Assembly (NCBI GenBank): GCA_009760855.2
Contig: WPIO01000038.1
Span: 2,490,001 to 2,517,500, forward strand
DNA: 27,500 nt
DNA from: Cristatella mucedo
Taxonomy: Eukaryota; Bryozoa; Phylactolaemata; Cristatellidae
Reading direction: 5' to 3'
Shown: positions 21,508 to 27,500 of the stretch, piece after piece
Layout: each line of letters begins with the position of its first letter
How positions within the stretch are numbered: the first letter of the stretch is position 1
Position numbers and translations under genes: made by a program
The notes under the pieces: model-generated
The model's input: the letters and a program-made list of their open reading frames with translations, nothing else
What the model was told of the DNA's origin: nothing
Databases searched by the model: none

Positions 21508-21553
21508 AGGAAGGCGAGAGGCGGCGGCTAACGCCGTCGCCTCTCGCCTTCCT
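21508..21553. repeat. 21-bp GC-rich inverted repeat with 4-nt loop
   Basis: The arms 21508-21528 and 21533-21553 pair at 20 of 21 positions around TAAC. This is a very stable hairpin at the left edge of a GC-rich block. Confidence 0.92.
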
Positions 21554-21554
21554 T

Positions 21555-21900
21555 GCAATTACATGTCGCTCCTGCCGACCGCTTCGCGACGCTGCCACGT
21601 CGAAGGGTCGGATGGCAGCAAGAGAGTCAGTCGGACGCGTGGCGCGTTGGCTCCTTTTAGCCTTTGCGCGGGACGCTGCGTCAACATGCCAGCAGCAAGC
21701 GGCGTCACCAGCGGACGTTGGAGTCGGTCGAGGAAGAAAGCAGCGAGCCGATTTTTTTCAAAGTAGTGCCGTTCCAGAGTTCCGTTCCAGTCAGCGGCAG
21801 TCGCGACGAGCTTTTCTGAGGATTTCTGGCGTTTTCTGCTCTCCGCAGGCTCTCAGTAGACCGTCTTCCTCGTCTGCGTCGGCGACAATGGTAAGCCATA
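21555..21900 (+). promoter_or_regulatory. GC-rich block with candidate 5' exon (ATG at splice donor)
   Basis: CG-rich sequence ends in CTCTCAG, a pyrimidine-rich CCGTCTTCCTCGTC and then GGCGACAATG|GTAAGC at 21881-21896. The ATG at 21888-21890 is in a good start context and is followed directly by a consensus splice donor, as in animal genes whose first exon ends at the start codon. TTTTCTGCTCTCCGCAG just before 21849 could be an acceptor or a transcription start region with a pyrimidine tract. No second exon was found before the LINE at 22.6 kb. Confidence 0.3.
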
Positions 21901-21903
21901 GGC

Positions 21904-22082
21904 TACCGTAAACTGAGCAACCGTAGGCGGTCGGCCGAAAGCCGGAGGATATTAATAAGAATAAAAGATATAATAAAGGATATTATTAATAATAATAAAA
22001 TTAATAAATTTGATTAAAAAATAAATGAATTTTGATTAATATGTTTACCGTAAACTGAGCGCTCGGCGGTCGGCCGGAGGAT
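21904..22082 (+). repeat. Direct duplication of a GC-rich block around AT-rich filler
   Basis: TACCGTAAACTGAGC occurs at 21904-21918 and 22046-22060. In each case it is followed by GGCGGTCGGCCG (21926-21937 and 22065-22076) and CCGGAGGAT (21942-21950 and 22074-22082). The roughly 140-base offset is filled with AT-rich sequence of ATTAATAAT type. Confidence 0.85.
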
Positions 22083-22624
22083 CTTCACGAGCAGCTGCGG
22101 CAGCTGCGCTGTAGCTGCAGCTGCCGCTGTTTTGCTTAGCGCCGCATGGACAGGTCAGGCAGTCCGCGCAGTTGCCCCGGTCTCCTTCCTCCGGCCTGCG
22201 AGGAACAGAACCACTTCGTGCTCTGCGTTTTTTGTATCGAACTTTAAAGGTCAGGAGCTGCTACCGTGAGCCCAGAACAATAATTTATAATTGCCGGTCT
22301 TTTCACCATGCTGAGATCTTAAGAAAACTCTGGCATGCTACATCAGGCTTAATAGGATAGTTGCTACACGTTAACATAGTTTTCGAATTGTATTAAAGTG
22401 CACGGAAAGAAATGCGGTTCTCTTAAGTTACCGTTTGCAATATTTTGTTATCATTATTGTTATTGGTACCGTTATACTGGATGCTGTGATGTTTTCAAAT
22501 TTAGCTGGATATGTATTAACTTATGGTTTAGAACTTACAAAGTAGTGATCTGAAGGGTGGTAATTCTCAATTATACGTCAAGTATTGTCCTAGTAAGATA
22601 TGGTCGTTGGCTTTTGGAAGGATA
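22083..22624. other. Unassigned; CAGCTG-rich start then AT-rich
   Basis: A cluster of GCAGCTGC-type words at 22092-22125 can fold on itself. The rest is AT-rich without recognisable features. Confidence 0.35.
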
Positions 22625-23066
22625 ATTATAATAATAAAACATTAATAAATTTGATATAGCATCTAAAGAGAACTAGATCTCTTTCTAGGCAATTTAAATT
22701 TACTGCAAAGGAAACACAAAGGAATGATTAATGGTAGCATGCTCAATAAACGACGAGAGTAACATCGCTAGGGGTGACATTCGCAGGGTCAGAATTCAAG
22801 TGTGATTAGTGGCAGCATGCACGGTATCAGGGCTTATAATAAGCACATAAAGATTGAATTAGATGGACCCGCTAAGTTATGTGATGAAATAGTGCGTTTT
22901 AATCTCTTTTCAAATGCGGACAAGCCAGGAGATGTCGGGACGAAAGTCGGGAGTTCCAGGCTTTTGGAGCATACGAACTAAATGCACGGTCTCCAAAGGA
23001 TCTGAAGTTTGTGCGAGGTATAGGTAAACAGTTAGTTTCCGGAAAGCGGGTGGCGCGATGCTTGGC

Positions 23067-23249
23067 CTAGTGGTGGAGTAGATCTGGTAGGTTGACTGGA
23101 GCCAAAGAATGAAGAGACCTAAAAGTGAGCGACCAAACCTTTAAGTCGATTCTTTGCTTGACTGGGAGCCTGTGCAGGTCGGCGAGAACTGGTGCGATGT
23201 AGCAACTGCGATGCTCACGACAGACAAGCCTAGCGTCAGAGTTTTGCAC
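23067..23249 (-). pseudogene. Family 1 post-RT fragment (older copy)
   Basis: Reads QNSDARLVCREHRSCYIAPVLADLHRLPVKQRIDLKVWSL and ends in LAPVNLPDLLHH, clearly the same post-RT domain as 8262-8813. The frame is closed on both sides. Confidence 0.8.
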
Positions 23250-23437
23250 CAGCTGTGAGCGCCTGATTGCACACGCTGGTAGGCCAGCGAGCAGTGAGTT
23301 ACAGAAGTCTAATGACTAGTCACTTTCAAATACGACGCCCAGATTTCGTGCCGATTCAACACGAGATAGGCTGTAGAGCCAGTTTTGAGCGATACCCTTT
23401 TTAATTTCTGAATGACACTTGGTTTGCCCATAACTAT

Positions 23438-23668
23438 TTAATCAGTGTTATCGTTTAATTTAGGAAAATGTGCTGCCATCCATATGCGGATGTCATCAAT
23501 ACATGCAGCAAGAGAGTTGAGAGAATTCGAGTTGCTCGAAGGCTGGGAGGGATCAAAGCAAGGGTACAACTTTATGGCAACTACATGGACGTGAAAGCCT
23601 AGACTGTGTTTAGCAATTACATTGGCAGGAGGGAGAGTATGAAACGTGAAAAGAACAGGACAACGCAC
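23438..23668 (-). pseudogene. Family 1 RT palm with catalytic motif lost
   Basis: Aligns residue by residue with 17412-17636: PVLFTFHTLPPANVIAKHSLGFHVHVVAIKLYPCFDPSQPSS. The YADD tetrad is HVVA, so both catalytic Asp are gone, while the following FDPSQPSSNSNSLNSLAACIDDI is conserved. Motif A (SAAFDTVD, about 23835) still has its Asp. Confidence 0.85.
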
Positions 23669-23928
23669 GGAGCCCTGAGGTACCTCATACTTTAGAGGTT
23701 ATTCGGATGATCTTTGTTCATTCACATCAATATTCCGGAGTCTCCCACTGATCTAGGACCTGAAGCATTGCAGTGCAAAACTGGTGATACCCAGGCGAGA
23801 TGAGACGCGCTAAAGAAAGACTACTTGATCGACAGTATCAAAAGCTGCCGAATGACCGAGCGAAGCAATCAGAGAAACTCTACCTAAATCTACATTCCTA
23901 TGTAGGTCGTTACCCACCCGAAGCAATG

Positions 23929-24111
23929 TAATGTATCTCCGTCAGTAACTCCACAAAGTCATAAAGACCATGTGGGCGTTACGCAGGAGAGTTTTGTGTA
24001 GCGCACTCACAGCCTAAGCGGCTTTCGGTACGCATTCGGTAGCCAACAGACTTCGTCGCACGCAACAAAGAGAAAGTGGGAAGCATAGCAGAGTTAGGAG
24101 AGCAGTTGAGG
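23929..24111 (-). mobile_element. Family 2 LINE 3' end inserted in family 1 copy
   Basis: About 183 bases match 10976-11160 on the opposite strand: the C-terminal codons (LPTFSLLCETKSVGYRIRTES region), the 3' UTR and the ACATT repeat tail. Flanks GAAGCAATG and ATTGCCGACTCC rejoin the family 1 sequence seen intact at 17.9 kb (AAGCAATGCTGACTC). No clear target duplication beyond about four bases is visible. Confidence 0.9.
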
Positions 24112-24182
24112 ATTGCCGACTCCACGAAGTGATTAGCTTTAAAATCAGACTTGAACTTACTAACAAGATTTAAAGTTTCAAT

Positions 24183-24711
24183 CTAGGAGTTCAGCTGGTC
24201 TACCACGACTCGGTCCAGTGTCTCCGATAGGAACGGTGGAAGTGAGACTGGGCGGAAGTTGCTCAAGTGCCCTTGATCTAGTGTCGCTTTCTTATGTAGT
24301 GGCTTGACTATAGCCTTTTTGAAAAGTGCTGGGACATGACCTGAATCTAATGACATATTTATGATTTTAGTTACACATGACAGCAGCAGATCATTGCATC
24401 GTGGAAGCACGACAGAGGGAATACGAGCCAGAGAACAAGCTGTCTTAATTGATTTGGATATGAACTCCAGAAAGAGGTCACTAGTGATTTCTTTGAATGA
24501 AGACATGGTTGTGCTGCATTTAATTGAGGGAATGACTCCCGGGAGGATGGTGCCATCTAAGGAATGGATTCCCGATCTTGTCCATCTTGTTGACAAAGAA
24601 GCTAGAGAAGCGACCGGCTAGATTATTACAGGGATCATTTGGTAAGGAGCTTACGTGGGAGCGGTTAAGAATATTGTTGGTATTCGACATAAGCATTTTT
24701 TGATCCTGCAA
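24183..24711 (-). pseudogene. Family 1 linker and RT N-terminus (older copy)
   Basis: Frames at 24711-24520 and 24596-24183 carry NNILNRSHVSSLPNDPCNNLAGRFSSFFVNKMDKI, then FLEFISKSIKTACSLARIPSVVLPRCNDLLLSC, ALFKKAIVKPLHKK and NFRPVSLPPFLSETLDRVVVDQLNS. These match the copy at 17.8-18.76 kb. A frameshift separates the two. Confidence 0.85.
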
Positions 24712-24981
24712 CTGTGATTCAATAATGTTTTATAGAACCTAGACTTGGCCTTTGATAGAATTGATTGGTACGATCTACAGTAGTCCTAGTATGCCAGTCG
24801 ATGGAAAGTCAGTCCAAATCTTGTATATGCTTTTTCAAGCTTTCGTATAACTGACCTAGCTAGTTTTAATGTCTGCGGTAAACTAAAAGCCGACTGGGCA
24901 AGGGCATACAGTGCACTTAGTCAGAAGTGCAAGCTCATCGAGCATGTCAGCTAGTGTAGTGTTGCAGCTATCTATATCAAT

Positions 24982-25107
24982 GATAATAATAATCCCACAT
25001 TTTATATAGGGGTCTCAGAGAAATCAATCTCCTACTAGGCACTTTACATTTTCTACAAAGGAAGCACGATCGAATGGTTAGTTGTGGTGACATGTTATGT
25101 GGGATTG
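24982..25107 (-). mobile_element. Solo family 1 LINE 3' tail inserted in linker region
   Basis: ATAATAATAAT, the conserved end (CTCAGAGAAATCAATCTCC) and the TTTCTACAAAGGAAGC segment interrupt sequence that is continuous at 18.75-18.80 kb. The insertion is bounded by a 9-bp inverted repeat: AATCCCACA at 24991-24999 and TGTGGGATT at 25098-25106. Only the last 110-120 bases of the LINE are present. Confidence 0.8.
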
Positions 25108-25119
25108 AGTAGCAGCGGC

Positions 25120-25880
25120 GAAGCAGATATTCTCTCACGGACAGCATCAATGGCAGCGATCTTGAGGTTTCGCCATACCCGGGTGATTTTTGATGAGGAG
25201 GAGGGCACATATTGCTGACTAAATAACATCTGCATAGGTCAGATAGAGGCTTTGGTAATAAATGGTACTGAAAAAATTCAGTTGTATGAAAAAATTTGGT
25301 CGAGTGTGTGACTCTTGATGTGAGTAGGACCATGCACATAAGCCACGAGAGACAAAGAGTCAGCCAGTGCACGAAATTCGGTGCTGCACGCCTTAGATAA
25401 GTTATCAAATTGAACGTTGAAATCACCAATAATGAGGAAGGATGATTGATTTCTTGCACACAGAATAGAGACGAGATCAGAGGAATCTGAGATCAAGGAG
25501 GACTTAGTTCCTGGTGGGTGATAAACTACTGCCGCCATCGGTAGCTTGTTGTCGGGTTAAATCAGGACAATACTTTCAAAAGACTGCGTCAAGGGTATTG
25601 AAAACGGCTTGAAATTGAAGGTCGAGCGCGTGATTGCAGTTACTCCACATCCAGCTTTGATTGTTCTCGGTGTGAAAGATGGAGAAACCGCTCGGGTTGC
25701 GTCTTTAATTTTCGGGCAGTTTACCGATTTTAGCCACGTGTCATTCGAGGCCAACGGGTCGAGGCATTTTCAAAAATGAGGTTGCCTATTGATAAATGTC
25801 TATTGCACATTGAGCGAGTATTCCAAGGACAGGCGTTAAGTTGGGCCACCAGATCTGTAGCAGGCCCGATGATCACTAAG
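25120..25880 (-). pseudogene. Family 1 endonuclease domain (older copy), broken
   Basis: LNACPWNTRSMCN at about 25835 opens the domain, followed by LASNDTWLKS with Asp in place of the catalytic Glu seen in TETWLKS. FTPRTIKAGCGVTAITRSTFNFK, VVYHPPGTKSS, FLIIGDFNVQFDNL (GDFN intact) and VHGPTHIKSHTLDQIFSYN follow. The final SDH motif appears as SDL. Stops and shifts occur throughout. Confidence 0.85.
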
Positions 25881-25900
25881 TTAGAGAGATTCACAATAAC

Positions 25901-26160
25901 GCTTGAGGGAGAACTGAGCGGTTCGAGACAATGCTAGGAATACCAAACGAGAGGAAGCTCTGCTCGAGGCTCCCGCCAAATGAGCGGTTTTGTGGGCGTG
26001 GACGAGAACCCACAATTTTTCAGCTGATCCGGGTCCTTTTCTTCTGTTAATGCATAACTCACGGATCTTAGCAACAGCAATAATATCTAGGAATGTATTG
26101 GAACTACTAGAATGAAGCGACAATAGGTAGGCACTATTAAAACAAACATGCAGGTTACTA
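25901..26160. other. Possible 5' part of the family 1 copy
   Basis: An 80-codon minus-strand frame (26123-25881) includes LCINRRKGPGSAEK. This resembles the basic RRKGPSA stretch before the endonuclease at 19.59 kb, so the LINE may extend to about 26100. The rest is not recognised. Confidence 0.35.
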
Positions 26161-26262
26161 GCCGCCGGCTTGTCTGACGCAGCCGCCGGCGTGGCAGACC
26201 ATACAGCCCGAAGCGATAAGCGTTTAGATGTCCACAGGCACGTAATTTCCTTCTCGCTAAGG

Positions 26263-26545
26263 TGTTGTGGCGCCTGCTGCTTCTGCTATTGTATGTAGGG
26301 CAGCAGCATCCGATCACTGATGTATGCCCCCGCCTGCAGCAGGTGGTTGGGCAATCGACTCGGCGTAGCATCCGGCCTTTGATGTAAGGATGTTGCCCGC
26401 CGCAGCTGCCCTCCCACATCTGCTGTGTGTCAGCCAGCTGGTATAAGTATGCGTTGAGAGAGTAAAGAGTGTCGTGTATGGCTCACGTCCTCGCTGCGTC
26501 TCCGTGAGATTCCACTAGAGCTTCTGCCGCCAGAGCCACATCAAT
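26263..26545 (+). repeat. Possible solo LTR
   Basis: The plus strand has an LTR-like order: a TGTTGTGG start, a GC-rich U3-like part, TATAAGTATG at 26442, an AGTAAAG possible polyadenylation signal at 26461 and an end around ACTACAAC. There is no second LTR, no clear primer binding site and no coding region, so it could equally be an ordinary promoter-like sequence. Confidence 0.2.
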
Positions 26546-27500
26546 ACTACAACGGTCCAACAACAAACAGACAAGCTTTAAACAGGTCTTAGCTCTGTCG
26601 GTTTCCCCATACGATGTCCGTCCGCAAGAACTTTGGTTTTTGGAATATTATTCTGCAACGGAAGAGAAACGCTAGTAGCGCTTGGTGTCGGGAAGCGAGA
26701 AATATTTGCTAAGCGCAAGGATTGTTTCGATGGTATAGAAAATCTTAAGCACTCTTTTTCTTAGCTATCTTCGTCATTTGGAGATGCTTCACCAGAGAAA
26801 TGGGTAAGAGCTAGGGTCGCCGACCACCACCGATGCTGAGACAGCAGTTCGACACCTACCCGTAGTTGAATTGATTTTTCATACGCATCCAAACAGCTGG
26901 ATTCGGTTCGATGCGTACACTGTGTGTGGCCTTTTAAAGCGTATATATGGAAAGCTGTTACATTGGCTTACGATCTGGCTTAGACCTGAAGGATTTCGTC
27001 AATCGTAAACCTTGCTCCGATTGGCTGCTTCTGGTAAAGCCGAGGTCCGACCCCTTCCAGGAATAAAACATGGCTGAGCGGATGTGTGTTAATTAATGGT
27101 ACGGCTTCTTGTTCTGCAGTCTGAGAAGGAGAACCGAGTCTCATTGTTTACATGTTAGAAGAGACAGTTAAAACTGACCCAGTGAAACGGCGGGGAGATA
27201 AATGAGCCAGACCAGGACTGCCGACATATTTATTATTTGCGGTTCCTAGATCATAACGGCCTATAACAGGTCTGATTTGATAATATGCGGTAAGGCTGCA
27301 CACAAATCAAAGATGTGCCGTAGGCAGTTGGTTGCGCCTTTGCAGTTTCGCTGACTTGTGCTCTAGGCTTTGTGATGCGTACAGGAGTTTCTGTACGCCG
27401 CAGCTGTCTCGGAAGTCTGGAACACTTGTCCGCTGCAGGATAGACTTCTCTTCGCTGTGGACCTTTTAACGCTGGGCACGGCATACTCTTCGTTCTTACG
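26546..27500. other. Unassigned right flank
   Basis: No LINE homology, no RNA gene and no convincing ORF. The 77-codon minus frame at 27251-27484 has no motif. Confidence 0.4.

Larger units (their letters stand above)
22625..25900 (-). mobile_element. Family 1 LINE, near full-length, with two nested insertions
   Basis: Minus-strand copy with all parts in order: endonuclease (about 25880-25120), linker, RT and post-RT domain, ending in the conserved tail at 22625-22690. It is interrupted by a family 2 LINE end at 23929-24111 and by a solo family 1 tail at 24982-25107. It also lacks about 130 bases between post-RT segments at about 23310. The YADD site at 23587-23576 reads HVVA. Many stops are present. 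Divergence from the copy at 16.76-19.6 kb is considerable, so it is older. Confidence 0.87.

Overview
The window looks like a piece of a metazoan nuclear genome, most likely an aquatic invertebrate, although the species cannot be fixed from the sequence. The signs are long dinucleotide microsatellites, CpG-rich blocks, tRNA-derived SINE heads and many decayed non-LTR retrotransposons. There are no bacterial operons and no intact long host gene. Almost everything recognisable is LINE or SINE debris, so this is mainly a retrotransposon graveyard with a few candidate host exons.

Two LINE families of the CR1/L2/jockey-like type can be told apart. Family 1 has an endonuclease, a linker, a reverse transcriptase (RT) and a long C-terminal post-RT domain. 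Its 3' UTR ends in a conserved stem-loop followed by an (ATT)-rich tail. Its copies lie at 145-1030 (+), 7625-7966 (+), 7967-8097 (-), 8098-8865 (-), 8866-8991 (both strands), 11199-11293 (-), 11296-11914 (+), 12655-14370 (-), 16760-19600 (-), 22625-25900 (-), with a solo tail nested at 24982-25107. Family 2 has a related RT but a different 3' end, with ACATT repeats. Its best copy is 8992-11165 (+), with fragments at 15062-15480 (+) and 23929-24111 (-), the last inserted inside a family 1 copy. All copies are broken by frameshifts, deletions or lost catalytic residues. Family 2 at 9-11 kb is the best preserved and keeps the YADD motif.

Layout: 1-1030 LINE 3' end; 1031-4640 non-genic sequence with a tRNA-like relic and (CT)n and (AT)n tracts; 4640-7600 a CpG-rich block with poly-C, (GA)n, (CT)n and alternating purine-pyrimidine tracts, plus a possible short first exon at 7018; 7.6-11.9 kb a nested LINE cluster; 11.9-12.65 kb a candidate secreted, Cys-containing exon on the minus strand; 12.65-14.4 kb an old LINE; 14.9-15.7 kb SINE/LINE mosaic; 15.7-16.76 kb unassigned; 16.76-19.6 kb LINE; 19.65-20.1 kb a frameshifted Cys/His-rich coding relic just 5' of that LINE; 20.1-21.5 kb AT-rich unassigned; 21.5-22.3 kb GC-rich with a strong hairpin and a candidate exon; 22.6-25.9 kb LINE; 26.2-26.5 kb a possible solo LTR; the rest unassigned.

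The most interesting points are a tRNA-headed SINE whose 3' end resembles the family 1 LINE tail (a likely LINE/SINE partnership), solo tails and outward-facing tails of family 1, and the two unidentified coding candidates at 19652-20103 and 12391-12607. I did not find a convincing new multi-gene system. All calls come from reading the sequence and its translations, without database searches.
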